A stretch of DNA of 64,000 bases from Schistocerca nitens (GCF_023898315.1 NC_064621.1:123465521-123529520); one strand, 5' to 3'. Shown: positions 21,102 to 32,060, counted from the stretch's first letter. Program-made: numbers and translations. The notes: generated by a model not told the origin, from the sequence alone.

Positions 21102-23035
21102 GACATTTATTTATTTATTTATATCCCATAAATCCAATACTGCGAGGCATTCGCGGAATACATAAAAGTACCTCTTGCAAGAGGATATCTAAGACAAAAT
21201 AAACATTAATAGGTATAGAAAAAATTACATAAAAATGGTAGCTCTTAATAGCTAAATGAAAGACATAGTAATGTTAACAGTGATGTATCATAATGCACAA
21301 TAGCACATCAAATTAGTAAATGCAAAAATCAATTACAATTAACTCTACTGAAATATTCTTCTACCGAATAGAAGGAATTATCCAATAAATACTGTTTGAG
21401 CTGTTCTTTAAATTTGGGAAGCTCGTGGATAAGTAATTTCAGTGATGGTGGGAAAGCATTGAACACCTTGCAGCTCATGTAATGGACTCCTTTTTGTACA
21501 ATAGTAATGTTTTTTTTCATAATGGAGGTCCATCTTCCTCCTGGTATTGTGGGTATAGTATGAATCATTGGTTTTGTACGATTGTCCATTTTTACCAATG
21601 AAACATAACAGGGAGTAGATATATTGGCATGCAGTTGTCAGTATCCCTAATTTTCTGAAAAGGTTCCCACAAGAATGTCTAGGCTGGACTCCGCTCATTA
21701 TCCTAATAACTCTCTTTTGGGCAATGAATATTTTTTTTGGATAGAGGCTTATTACCCCAGAAAACTATGCCATACAGCAATAGTGCATGGAAATAACTAA
21801 AATAAGCAGTTTTTCTGGTGTCTCGATCAGATACGGTGGAAATAATACGAACAGTGAATGTTGCTGAGCTGAGTTTTTTGTGGAGGTGCAAAATATGTTC
21901 AGAACATTTTAGACGTCAATGTGTACACCCAGAAACTTGGTTGACTCAACTTGTAGTAACTCACTACCATTCAATGTAATACTTAATTAATCCTCAACTT
22001 TTTTCCTTACTTGGAAATGTACAAACTGGGTTTTATTAACATTTAGTGATAACCCATTATTTACAAAGCAATTATATACTTCACTAAAGACAATATTGGC
22101 CGATTCCTCAAGATTGAGGTTGGGAGTTTTGTTGATGAGGTTAGACGTGTCATCAGCAAAAAGAGTAAAGTGAGTTTTAAAGCTAATATGCAAGGGAAGG
22201 TCATTGATAAAGATGAGGAAGAGAAGGGGGCCAAGTACAGAGCCCTGAGGAACGCCACAGCCAATAGAGTCCCAGCTAGATGACACAGAGTACCCCTCAG
22301 AGTCGTTCAACATGACCTTCTGCTTTCTTCCAGCTAGGTAGGATTTAATCCATGAGCCAACTGAGCCACTTATACCATAATATTCAGCCTTTGCTAAGAG
22401 GATTTCATGATTAACACTATCAAAGGCCTTAGAAAGGTCACAGAAGATACCAACAGGAGGTAATTTATTATTAAAAGAATCAGAAATAAAATCATAATAA
22501 TAAATATAATTTCAACCACCAAAATTCAATATTCAAGCAATAGAAATTAAAATAGCAACATCACCAATAACATTTGATGGGTGAAAGAAAAAATAGCTTG
22601 TTCTGTTGATACACCCTGTGGAGATCCGAACTGGCTACTGTTTAATACCTTATAATGCTTGAGGTGTTCAATAAGTCTTTTCTGAACCAATTTCTCGAGA
22701 ATTTTAGAAAAGGTTGTTAAAAAGGAGATCGGCCGATAGTTAGTAACGTCGGCTTTATCGCCTTTTTTAAAGAGAGGTTTGACAATAGCAAACTTTAGTC
22801 TCTCAGGAACAGTCCCGTGCTGGATGGATTCATTGAGTATGTGGCACAGTATTTTGCTTATCGACTTATAGCACTCCTTCAATAATCTTGAAGAGATACC
22901 ATCTATGCCAACAGAATTCTTGCTATTCATCTCTTTAATTATATTCTCAATTTCATGTACTGTGACAGGAGACACTTTAATCTGCTTGTTTTTTTTTTTT
23001 TTATTAATAGCTTTTTGACCCTTCAACATGGATTC
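21102..23035 (-). mobile_element. Third LINE type (jockey/CR1-group), 5'-truncated
   Basis: The element ends with an (AAAT)n tail (minus strand; TTTATTTATTTA at 21105-21122). Minus-strand reverse transcriptase: VHEIENIIKEMNSKNSVGID and IVKPLFKKGDKADVTNYRPI (22790-22960), CDLSKAFDSVNHEIL (22400-22440), GVPQGSVLGPLLFLIFINDL and LFADDTSNL (22150-22260). The C-terminal region is at 21890-21330. This family differs from the CR1 and RTE-like copies. Frames are broken, and the reverse-transcriptase domain holds a foreign insert (22478-22573). Clade assignment is uncertain. Confidence 0.82.
22478..22573 (-). pseudogene. ND5: Nuclear mitochondrial insert (NADH dehydrogenase subunit 5 fragment)
   Basis: About 96 bp of very AT-rich sequence, foreign to the surrounding LINE, which resumes as CDLSKAFD on one side and ends as EQAIFSFTHQ on the other. 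With the invertebrate mitochondrial code (TGA as Trp, ATA as Met) the minus strand reads IGDVAILISIAWMLNFGGWN followed by YIYYYDF. This resembles the conserved GDVALL...AWMLNYGSWN region of insect ND5. In the nuclear code it has stops at the Trp codons. The family match is from memory and the ends are approximate. Confidence 0.72.
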
Positions 23036-23103
23036 AAAAAGCTATTAATAAAAAAACCAAGCAGATTAAAGTGTCTCCTCTCACAGTACATGAAATTGAG
23101 AAT
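22946..23103. repeat. Inverted repeat at the 5' end of the third LINE
   Basis: 22948-23029 (CTCAATTTCATGTACTGTGA ... AATAGCTTTTTGA) is mirrored by 23036-23103 (AAAGCTATTAATAAAA ... GTACATGAAATTGAG) with only a few differences. The LINE 5' end is therefore duplicated in inverted orientation, as produced by snap-back or twin priming during reverse transcription. Confidence 0.85.
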
Positions 23104-23504
23104 ATACAGTTACTGTAAATGATGCTTTCAATACAGATGCACACCAAGCTCGAACTCTTACAGGAATCGGCGACATGCCGCGAGTAATAAGCAGGGTCAC
23201 TACATCGGTGGTGTGTGGGATAAGTTGGAGTTCGGGTCTGATGGATGACATGCTACGATATGTGCCGTTGTGGTGACCATTGTGTTCGGATGGTGTCAGC
23301 GCATCAGCCTACTAAGCAAGAGACCTGGGTTCGAATAGTGGTACGGTCCAAAAAAATGTCCATTGATAAAAATCGATGCCCACTGGCAGCTAATGTCTTT
23401 GATTCCTTTGTGCCTTGAAATAGCAATCCAGCAGTGACTCAGTCACGTGCCATGCTTGGCGGTAGCAGTCAGCGCGAGCCAAGGCAGTGCTGCCGCTGCA
23501 GGAG
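23104..23504. other. Unassigned sequence with a tRNA-like patch
   Basis: At 23288-23345 TGGTGTCAGCGCATCAGCC and GGGTTCGAAT resemble tRNA box A and box B at suitable spacing. The cloverleaf does not fold well by eye and no repeat ends are visible. It may be an old SINE head. Confidence 0.4.
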
Positions 23505-23516
23505 TACTGGTTGTTC

Positions 23517-23715
23517 AAATGGTTCAAATGGCTCTGAGCACTATGGGACTTAACTTCTGAGGTCATCAGTCCCCTAGAACGTAGAACTACTTAAACCTAA
23601 CTAACCTAAGGACGTCAAACACATCCATGCCCCAGGCAGGATTCGAACCTGCGACCATAGCGGTCGCACGGCTCCAGACTGTAGCGCCTAGAACCGCTCG
23701 GCCACTCTGGCCGGC
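23517..23715 (-). mobile_element. SINE family A, full length
   Basis: A perfect 12-bp target duplication TACTGGTTGTTC is at 23505-23516 and 23716-23727. The copy is complete with only scattered substitutions. Confidence 0.94.
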
Positions 23716-23727
23716 TACTGGTTGTTC

Positions 23728-24640
23728 TTCGAGCTTTACTGTCCATATTAAAACGCATCGATAAAACGAATATCGCAGTACACTGATCCGGGATCGGTCT
23801 ATCGAATGGGCACGTAAAATTCCGAAACAAACCGACGCTTCGCGACGACACAGCGTTGCATGAAACACGTGTTGAGCACTATTCGTCTGGTCTGACTCCA
23901 GCTACACAACGCAAAAATTAAATGGCAAGTACCTGCTGAAACACCAGAGAAAATGTGCCATACGACTATTAGGAGAGACACCTAGGACTCAAATATTTAT
24001 ATCTTTGCTGATGGCGCAAGTCCTGTTGTGAAAGACATGGAATATAATACTCGCATCAGTGATACATGTAATAGAGTAGTCAGTATCATCGCATGTCGCT
24101 GTCAAACAGCAGATTACAGCTTACATACAAAAACACGCAGTTGTATTATAGTTTCTGGCATGAAAACCTTATAAAAACGAAATTTTATTGTCTCTTTGGG
24201 GTCAACGAGTCGTTGAAATCGATCATTTTAAATTATTAAGACTGAAGGTAGGTGGACAACATTCTCGGAAGTATGACGTTGAAGATCTTGCACAGATATA
24301 GAATGCAGTTATCTTCACTATGAGGACGATTAAGATTCTAGACTGTCTCTCGCACATAACACGAAGGCTTGTTTACTTTGTATGCTTTTAGTAGTTCATT
24401 ATCGCGTATCTTGCTATATTTTGTGGCAATTCTAAACAGTCTCCAAGAATATTAATAGCCCAGTCGATCTGACATGCGCCGTCAGTTCAGAAACTTCCTG
24501 TAGGCTTTATTTGGACTCTCCCATCCCCGTACATACGTTCCATCATTGTATTTGTTGGAAGGAACTGACGGGAGCTCAAAGCAGAGATTATCAGCGCATT
24601 TTATTTATTGTTGGCAATAGTAACTCATTTAGGAAAAGTG
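23728..24640. other. Unassigned sequence
   Basis: The first 100 bases repeat, inverted, a segment at 20955-21055. The rest is AT-rich with no recognised coding or repeat structure. Confidence 0.45.
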
Positions 24641-24960
24641 CAACATTCATTCAGTGAACACTTAGGCGAAAAAATGATATGCACTTTTATAATACTTCCT
24701 TAATCACTGTGCAGAAAAGTATATATCATTTAGCAGTTTTCATTTTCAATAGGCGTCCAGCAGAACTGAGAAAATTGAGTAACAAACGCCACGTATTCAA
24801 GTCAATTTTGACATGTTTCCTTGTGGCACACGCCTATTCTGTACAGGTGTTGCGAACAGTAGTTGAGATGTTTTCTGTGGAATTTATCTATTGAATCTGT
24901 CTCAGTTTCTTCTGCGTTTTTTAATTCTGTAATTTTTGTTTATATATTTTCTGATCAGCA
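24640..24960 (+). pseudogene. Possible LINE C-terminal remnant
   Basis: The plus-strand frame at 24700-24890 (VQKSIYHLAVFIFNRRPAEL and what follows) resembles the C-terminal region of the third LINE type (VQKGVHYMSCKVFNAFPPSL at 21450-21510) in the order of conserved residues. No reverse transcriptase is left upstream. Weak similarity judged by eye; a chance frame is possible. Confidence 0.4.
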
Positions 24961-25139
24961 TTCTGTAAGCTATGTTCTACGATCCAGTAGCTTCGTTGCT
25001 CCTCCTAGCACGATCACACGGAACCAAATAAATAAGTAAATAGAAATTGTCCTTCAGTATCCTACATTTTTCTCTAGCGTCCTATATTGCCCTACGTTGT
25101 CCTGCATTGTTTTGCAGTGCGCTCCATTGCCCCATAATA

Positions 25140-26112
25140 CAGGGTGGCGCACGAAATGTGTTATCATTTTGTTTTTGAATATAAACTTTATTGTCAATAC
25201 AATCTGAAAGGAACATATACTACAATGAAGAGTCGTCGATGGAGATTTGTTCTAACTCAGTACATGCTCAATATGTCCACTATTTCGTTTCCTAACTTCC
25301 TTCAAACGAAGACTGAAGTTAGTGATTACGCTACGGCACATGTCTTCCGTAATTTCACTGCAAGTTTGAAGAATAAGTCTTCTGAGCTCCATTAAATCAC
25401 GTGGACGTTTCGGGAAAATTTTTTCCTTTAGGTACCCCCAAAGAAAAAAGTCACATGGATTGAGGTCTGGACTATTGGGGGGCCAAGTTTGTCCGTCACT
25501 GAAGCGACCTGGAAACCTGAGTGAAATGATCCGCATGTCGAAATGCTCGTGTAAAAACTCCAACACAGTGTTTGCAGTATGTGGCCTTGCTCCATCTTGC
25601 CTGAACCACTGCGTGTTGAAGGGCAAGGCAGTAGCAAGAAGCTGTGGAATTTAATGCTCAGAAGACTTATTCTTCAAGCTTGCAGTGAAATTACGGAATA
25701 CATGTGCCGTAGCGTAATCACTAACTTCAGTGATCGTTTGAGGGAAGTTAGGAAACGAAATAGTGGACAAAATGGTTCAAATGGCTCTGAGCACTATGGG
25801 ACTCAACTGCTGTGGTCATTAGTCCCCTAGAACTTAGAACTACTTAAACCTAACTAACCTAAGGACATCACACACATCCATGCCCGAGGCAGGATTCGAA
25901 CCGGCGACCGTAGCAGTCGCGCGGTTCCGGACTGCGCGCCTAGAACCGCGAGACCACCGCGGCCGGCAATAGTGGACATATTGAGCATGTACTGAGTTAG
26001 AACAATTCTCCATGGACGGCTCTTTATTGTAGTATATGTTCCTTTAGGATTGTATTGACAATAAAGTTTATATTCAAAAACAAAATGGTAACACATTTCG
26101 TGCGCCACCCTG
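25140..26112 (-). mobile_element. Foldback transposon derivative: two inverted copies of one transposon end
   Basis: The ends CAGGGTGGCGCACGAAATGTG are perfectly inverted, with TA on both sides (25138-25139, 26113-26114). The left arm (25140-25400) and right arm (25650-26112, minus the SINE) are both the 3' end of one transposon: each encodes the transposase C-terminus (EITEDMCRSVITNFSLRLKE on the minus strand; EITEYMCRSVITNFSDRLRE on the plus strand). The spacer 25400-25626 (minus) keeps the second catalytic Asp (FRQDGARPHT) and third (SPDLNPCDFFLWG), 47 residues apart. The N-terminal half is absent. It is non-autonomous but has well-matched ends. Confidence 0.88.
25770..25967 (-). mobile_element. 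SINE family A, full length, inside the foldback element
   Basis: A perfect 11-bp target duplication AATAGTGGACA is at 25759-25769 and 25968-25978. It lies in the right arm, so it arrived after the arm duplication. Confidence 0.94.
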
Positions 26113-26460
26113 TATTTGCCATTGTCTTTCATCGGCATGCATTGTCCTGCAGTGTCCTACATTTCCCTGCATTGCCGTCTACTGTCTTGTATTATACCTT
26201 GCAGTCTTGCATTGTCCTCCATTATCCTGCATTTTCTTGCCTTGTGCTCCGTTGTCCTGCATTGTCTTGCAATGCAGTACTTGTCCTGCATGGTTATGAA
26301 TTGTCCTCTATTGTCCTGTACCGTCTCGCATTCTCCTGCATTGTCATACATTGTCCAAAATTGTACTGCATTCCTGCATTGTCCTACATTGCCCACAATT
26401 GTCCTGCATTGTTCTTCATTATCCTATATTGTCCTGCATTGTCGTTCATTGTCTTCCGAT

Positions 26461-27669
26461 CACACTGCCAGGTGCCTTGGCTCCGGTGGCTTACAGAATT
26501 CGTCGTCTCTCGCTCGCGTGGCGTCGGGTGGGGCCTCCCGAGTATTGATTGCGTGTCTCCACGTGTAGCTCGGGAGTAAGGCAATGCCCCTGCCACCCAC
26601 GGTGGTGGCTGCAACCCCACTGGGTCGGGCCTTCCGCGTCTTCCTCTGACAGCCGGACAGAGATGGTAAATTTTAATCACAAATATAAGATTTAACAGAA
26701 CCATAATATAGAATTTATTGTGAGAAGGAGTTTTATCAAAGTAGAAGCTAGTAAAGGATTACTTAACTCCTGACTAGAAGCAAGAGATATGACTAGACTG
26801 ACTAGAAGCAAGAGATATGACGCTCATATGCAATTACTGGCGATCGCAAATGTGCTCTAAACTGCAAGAATGAAACAAAAGATGAACTACGCTACCCTTA
26901 GACGAGAGTGAACTGCCAGAAGAAAGAACCCCAACATAGTAAAAAATCAACGAATAGGAAGAAGGGACATAAAAACAATTCAGATAAAGCCTTTTTCCGG
27001 GAGTGTTTGTGCTTTAGTTTCCTAGTACGCATTTTACTTTTCACTTTTTTCTTTGTCTTTAAACTGTTGATTTGATGAAGACTCAGTAATGAGGCGAAAT
27101 CGTCATTGAGAGTTTCTGAATGACATGCTGAAATGTACAGGGTGAGACAGCTAAGACAGTCCATCCCAAATCCAGAATGAATAAATGTATGGAAATGGTA
27201 AATTCTCCAAGTTAGACAATATGGCAACTTTCCTGACGTTCACGAAAATTTTTTATCGTTTACAATCGCTGAATTACGACACCGATTTGGTATTTTTTTC
27301 TAACTGAATTATAGACTTTTTTCTATGGTATTCTCGAACGGCGTAACACGTATGAGGGCTGATCAAATAGTATCGAAATAACAGAGCCACAAACCACTGT
27401 CTCGCCGTCAGGAGAACAGGTTCCACAAACGCGTGCCCGGTCGTGCTAAATGTGAGCAAGCACGTAACTCTAGTAATGTTCGTGTGTTTATTATCACGGC
27501 TGTCACACCAGCTGCTCGAAATGTTCACCTTGACCATTGCTACACGCTATAAAGTGATTCCGGAGGAACGATACTGCACGTTGAATTTCATCTGGAGGTA
27601 ACGGCAGCACAGTTAGTATTATGAGACATTTCTTACCTTCGGGAGTCTTCGATGTTCGTAACAGACCTT
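26461..27669. other. Unassigned sequence with a GC-rich patch
   Basis: 26461-26650 is GC-rich (GGGTGGGGCCTCCCGAG; CACGGTGGTGGCTGCAACCCC) with no coding signal I can defend. A 33-base direct duplication (TGACTAGACTGACTAGAAGCAAGAGATATGAC type) occurs at 26771-26822. The rest is unassigned. Confidence 0.45.
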
Positions 27670-27682
27670 TTGTTATAATTTC

Positions 27683-27880
27683 GCCGGCCGAAGTGGCCGT
27701 GCGGTTAAAGGCGCTGCAGTCTGGAACCGCAAGACCGCTACGGTCGCAGGTTCGAATCCTGCCTCGGGCATGGATGTTTGTGATGTCCTTAGGTTAGTTA
27801 GGTTTAACTAGTTCTAAGTTCTAGGGGACTAATGACCTCAGCAGTTGAGTCCCATAGTGCTCAGAGCCATTTGAACCATT
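27683..27880 (+). mobile_element. SINE family A, full length
   Basis: A perfect 13-bp target duplication TTGTTATAATTTC is at 27670-27682 and 27881-27893. It is nearly identical to the copy at 3994-4194, including the head variant (GTGCGGTTAAAGGCGCTGCAG) and GTTTAACTAG in the core. Confidence 0.95.
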
Positions 27881-27893
27881 TTGTTATAATTTC

Positions 27894-28214
27894 CATCATA
27901 GACAAACCTATCGTAGTATTGTTCGGTAAGTGTGCAGACCTTTTGCGTTTCCTAAAGGAACGTTCCATGCTCTCCAAACTGCATATCTTAAGAACTCGAT
28001 ATACTTGAGTATATTTAGAGTTTCATCAATAAAACAGGGGCCAATGATGCGGGACTTGAAAAACAGGCAGCAAACGTTTTTGGACCAACGGGACTGTTTT
28101 CATCCACTTCTTTGAGTGAGCATCTATTTTCAACTGATCATTAGTGCATATAGCGAAGATTGACTTGTCCATGCTTCTTCCTTAAACAAAATTTTTCGTA
28201 GATATGCCGCATCA
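27894..28214. other. Unassigned sequence before the CR1 copy
   Basis: AT-rich, no recognised motif. The CR1 homology starts near 28240. Confidence 0.5.
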
Positions 28215-28225
28215 GTTCACACTTT

Positions 28226-29305
28226 TTGCAGATAAGATTCAGAGATTGCTGTGTTCGGATGAGGGCTGAGTTGGCATCCCTTCGCTCACAGCTGCAAGCA
28301 GCGCTGACTTCGGTCGCGCAGCTTGAGGCTGTTGCCAATGGGCACCACTGTGGGGAGCCGGACTTGGGTATCACGGGGATGTCAACCTCGTCCCGTCTGT
28401 CCCCAGAGCGGTCTGCCGCTGTGGTTGCCCCGGTTGCTGCCCGCAGTGGGGCTGAGCCCTCGCCTGTGGTTGATTGGGAGGTCGTTCCAAGGCGTGGCAG
28501 GCAGAGAAAGACGTCTCCGGAGGCTGATCAGAAAGCCTCCCCGGTGCGTATGACAAACAGGTTTCAGGCTCTGGCTGAGCCAGATGCAGCTGCCTGCACT
28601 GTTTCAGAGGGTGATTCTCAGCCTTCAAGGTCCGGGCAATCACAGAGGGTGGGCTTATTGGTAGTTGAGAGCACCAATGTTAGGTGCGTAATGGGTCCCC
28701 TTAGGGATATGGCGCCTAAGGAGGGGAAGAAATCCAGTGTGCACTCCGTGTGCATTCCGGGTGGAATCATTCCTGATGTGGAAAGGGTCCTTCCGGATGC
28801 CATGAAGAGCACAGGGTGCAGCCAGCTGCAGGTGGTGGCACATGTCGGCACTAATGACGTGTGTCGCTTTGGATCTGAGGAAATTCTCTCTGGATTCCAG
28901 CGGCTATCTGATTTGGTGAAGGCTGCCGGTCTTGCTCACGAGATGAAGGCAGAGCTCACCATCTGCAGCATCGTTGACAGAACCGACTGCGGACCTTTGG
29001 CGCAGAGCCGGGTGGAGGGTCTGAATCAGAGGCTCAGACGCTTTTGCGACCGTGTTGGCTGCAGATTCCTTGACTTGCGCCATAGGGTGGTGGGGTTTCG
29101 GGTTCCGCTGAATAGGTCAGGAGTTCACTACACTCAGCTGGCGGCTACACGGGTAGCGGAGGCTGTGTGGCGTGGACTGGGCGGTTTTTTGGTTAGAAGG
29201 CCTCGGGAAAGTACGGGGTGGGCTGCAGTCTCAAAGGGTGCATGGCAAATACAGGACGTGCTTGTATCAAGGAACAGTCGGAATTGTAGTTGTAAATTGT
29301 TGTAG
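28226..29305 (+). CDS. CR1 ORF1 protein with SGNH (esterase-like) domain
   Basis: 360-residue-class open frame, intact. The N-terminal region has a short Cys motif (RDCCVR) followed by a heptad-like stretch (LRSQLQAALTSVAQLEAV), probably a coiled coil for self-association, then a low-complexity, basic middle part. From about residue 148 the SGNH-hydrolase-type domain of CR1 ORF1 proteins follows: block I at VVESTNVR, block III at VVAHVGTNDV, and the C-terminal block with His at RSGVHYTQ. In block I the copy at 61967 has VIGSSNVR, so Gly and the presumed nucleophile Ser appear replaced here (Glu, Thr), which would disable esterase activity. ORF1 proteins bind RNA and assist retroposition. ORF1 overlaps the start of ORF2 by up to about 130 bases. 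The start used is the first in-frame Met; the true start may be missing through 5' truncation. Confidence 0.82.
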   Translation: MQIRFRDCCVRMRAELASLRSQLQAALTSVAQLEAVANGHHCGEPDLGITGMSTSSRLSPERSAAVVAPVAARSGAEPSPVVDWEVVPRRGRQRKTSPEADQKASPVRMTNRFQALAEPDAAACTVSEGDSQPSRSGQSQRVGLLVVESTNVRCVMGPLRDMAPKEGKKSSVHSVCIPGGIIPDVERVLPDAMKSTGCSQLQVVAHVGTNDVCRFGSEEILSGFQRLSDLVKAAGLAHEMKAELTICSIVDRTDCGPLAQSRVEGLNQRLRRFCDRVGCRFLDLRHRVVGFRVPLNRSGVHYTQLAATRVAEAVWRGLGGFLVRRPRESTGWAAVSKGAWQIQDVLVSRNSRNCSCKLL

Positions 29306-32038
29306 TTGTGCTGGGAAAGTCCCTGAGCTTCAAGCGCTAATAGAAAGCACAGAAGTTGAAATCGTTATAGGTACAGAAAGCTGGCAAAAGCCTGAAATAG
29401 GTTCTGCAGAAATTTTTACGAAGTCTCAGACGGTGTTCAGGAAAGATAGATTAGGCAGAATTGGTGGTGGAGTGTTTGTGTCTGTCAGTAGTGGTTTATC
29501 TTGTAGTGAAGTCGAAGTAGATACTCCGTGCGAATTGGTATGGGTGGAGGTTATACTTAACAGCCGAACTAAGTTAATAATTGGCTCCTTCTACCGACCC
29601 CAAGACTCTGATTATATAGTTGCTGAACAGTTCAGAGAAAATTTGAGTCTCGTAACAAATAAATACCACACTCATACGGCTATAGTTGGTGGGGACTTCA
29701 ACCTTCCCTCGATATGTTGGCAAAAATACTTGTTCAAAACCGGTGGTAGGCGGAAAACATCTTCCGAGATTGTCCTAAATGCTTTCTCCGAAAATTATTT
29801 CGAGCAGTTAGTCCACGAACCCACGCGAATTGAAAATGGTTGCGAAAACACACTTGACCTCTTAGCCACAAACAATCCAGAGCTGATAGAGAGCATCATG
29901 ACTGATACAGGGATTAGTGATCACAAGGTCGTTGTAGCTAGGCTCAATACCGTTTCTTCCAAATCCACTAGAAACAAACGCAAAATAATTTTATTTAAAA
30001 AAGCGGATGAAGTGTCACTAGAAGCCTTCCTAAGCGACAATCTCCATTCCTTCCGAACTGACTATGCAAATGTAGACGAGATGTGGCTCAAATTCAAAGA
30101 TACAGTAGCAACAGCAATTGAGAGATTCATACCTCATAAATTGGTAAGAGATGGAACTGATCCCCCGTGGTACACAAAACAGGTCCGAACGCTGTTGCAG
30201 AGGCAACGGAAAAAGCATGCGAAGTTCAGAAGAACGCGAAATCCCGAAGTTTGGCTAAAATTTACAGATGCGCGAAATTTGGCACGGACTTCAATGTGAG
30301 ATGCCTTTAATAGGTTCCACAACGAAACATTGTCTCGAAATTTGGTAGAAAATCCGAAGAAATTCTGGTCGTATGTAAAGTACACAAGCGGCAAGACGCT
30401 GTCAATACCTTCGATGCGCAGTGCCGATGGTACTGTTACCGACGACTGTGCCGCAAAGGGGAATTATTGAACGCAGTTTTCCGAAATTCCTTCACCAGGG
30501 AAGACGAATGGAATATTCCAGAATTTGAAACACGAACAGCTGCTAGCATGAGTTTCTTAGAAGTAGATACGTTAGGGGTTGCGAAGCAACTCAAATCGCT
30601 TGATATGGGCAAGTCTTCAGGTCCAGATTGTATACCGATTAGGTTCCTTTCAGATTACGCTGATACAATAGCTCCCTCCTTAGCAATCATATACAACCGC
30701 TCGCTCACCGATAGATCTGTACCTACAGATTGGAAAATTGCGCAGCTCGCACCAGTGTTTAAGAAGGGTAGTAGGAGTAAACCATCTAACTACAGACCTA
30801 TATCATTGACGTCGGTTTGCAGTAGGGTTTTGGAGCATATACTGTATTCAAACGTTATGAATCACCTCGAAGGGAATGATCTATTGATACGTAATCAGCA
30901 TGGTTTCAAAAAACACCATTCTTGTGCAACGCAGCTAGCTCTTTATTCGCACGAAGTAATGGCCGCTATCGTCAGGGGATCTCAAGTTGATTCCGTATTT
31001 CTAGATTTCCGGAAAGCTTTTGACACCGTTCCTCACAAGCGACTTCTAATCAAGCTGCGGGCCTATGGGGTATCGTCTCAGTTGTGCGACTGGATTCGTG
31101 ATTTCCTGTCAGGAAGGTCGCAGTTCGTAGTAATAGACGGCAAATCATCGAGTAAAACTGAAGTGATATCAGGTGTTCCCCAGGGAAGCGTCCTGGGACC
31201 TCTGCTGTTCCTGATCTATATAAATGACCTGGGTGACAATCTGAGCAGTTCTCTTAGGTTGTTCGCAGATGATGCTGTAACTTACCGACTAGTAAGGTCA
31301 TCCGAAGCCCAGTATCAGTTGCAAAGTGATTTAGAAAAGATTGCTGTTATGGTGTGGCAGGTGGCAGTTAGCGCTAAATAACGAAAAGTGTGAGGTGATC
31401 CACATGAATTCCAAAAGAAATCCGTTGGAATTTGATTATCGATAAATAGTACAATTCTCAAGGCTGTCAATTCAACTAAGTACCTGGGTGTTAAAATTAC
31501 GAACAACTTCAGTTGGAAAGACCACGTAGATAATATTGTGGGGAAGGCGAGCCAAAGGTTGCGTTTCATTGGCAGGACACTTAGAAGATGCAACAAGTCC
31601 ACTAAAGAGACAGCTTACACTACACTCGTTCGTCCTCTGTTAGAATATTGCTGCACGGTGTGGGATCCTTACCAGGTGGGATTGACGGAGGACATCAAAA
31701 GGGTGCAAAAAAGGGCAGCTCGTTTTGTATTATCACGTAATAGGGGAGAGAGTGTGGCAGATATGATACGCGAATTGGGATGGAAGTCATTACAGCAAAG
31801 ACGTTTTTCGTCGCGGCGAGATCTATTTACGAAATTTCAGTCACCAACTTTCTCTTCCGAATGCGAAAATATTTTGTTGAGCCCAACCTACATAGGTAGG
31901 AATGATCATCAAAATAAAATAAGAGAAATCAGAGCTCGAACAGAAAGGTTTAGGTGTTCGTTTTTCCCGCACGCTGTTCGGGAGTGGAATGGTAGAGATG
32001 CCAAGCACTTAAATGTGAATTGCAGAGTAGTCATGTAG
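29172..32038 (+). pseudogene. CR1 ORF2: APE endonuclease and reverse transcriptase, multiply broken
   Basis: Endonuclease in 29172-30299: catalytic Glu in IGTESW (residue 69), GGGVFV, GSFYRP, GGDFNLP (173-179), LDLLATN, and GISDHKV (248-252). A TGA at 30297 interrupts the linker, which continues in the same frame until a frameshift near 30455. Reverse transcriptase in 30467-31381: FLDFRKAFD with the first Asp (residue 180 of that frame), SGVPQGSVLGPLLF, and FADD (266-269). Frameshifts near 31350 and 31443 precede the C-terminal part, 31538-32038 (LVRPLLEYCCTVWDPYQVGL). All catalytic motifs are present, but the breaks rule out a working enzyme from this copy. The protein would nick the target and prime reverse transcription from its own RNA. 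Confidence 0.92.
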
Positions 32039-32060
32039 ATTTAGATGTAGATGTAGAGAA

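Larger units (their letters stand above)
25050..26460 (+). repeat. Degenerate 10-bp minisatellite, split by a transposon
   Basis: Imperfect tandem copies of CATTGTCCTG occupy about 25050-25139 and resume at 26115-26460 (CATTGTCCTGCAGTGTCCTA, CATTGTCCTCCATTATCCTG and so on). The foldback transposon at 25140-26112 sits between the two parts. Long open frames here reflect the repeat only. Confidence 0.85.
28215..32060 (+). mobile_element. CR1-like LINE, best-preserved copy in the window
   Basis: It holds ORF1 (28226-29305) and a damaged ORF2 (29172-32038), and ends in a (TAGATG)-type tail at 32034-32057. The same tail ends the copies at 10781 and 63911. The 5' untranslated region is missing compared with the copy at 61600, so it is slightly 5'-truncated. 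It has one nonsense codon and at least three frameshifts in ORF2 but is otherwise well conserved, which suggests moderate age. Confidence 0.93.

Noticed and set aside
26055-26579. 174- and 150-residue overlapping frames
   Set aside because: They arise from the stop-poor 10-bp minisatellite and repeat one pattern (SCIVLHYPA-like) in all phases.
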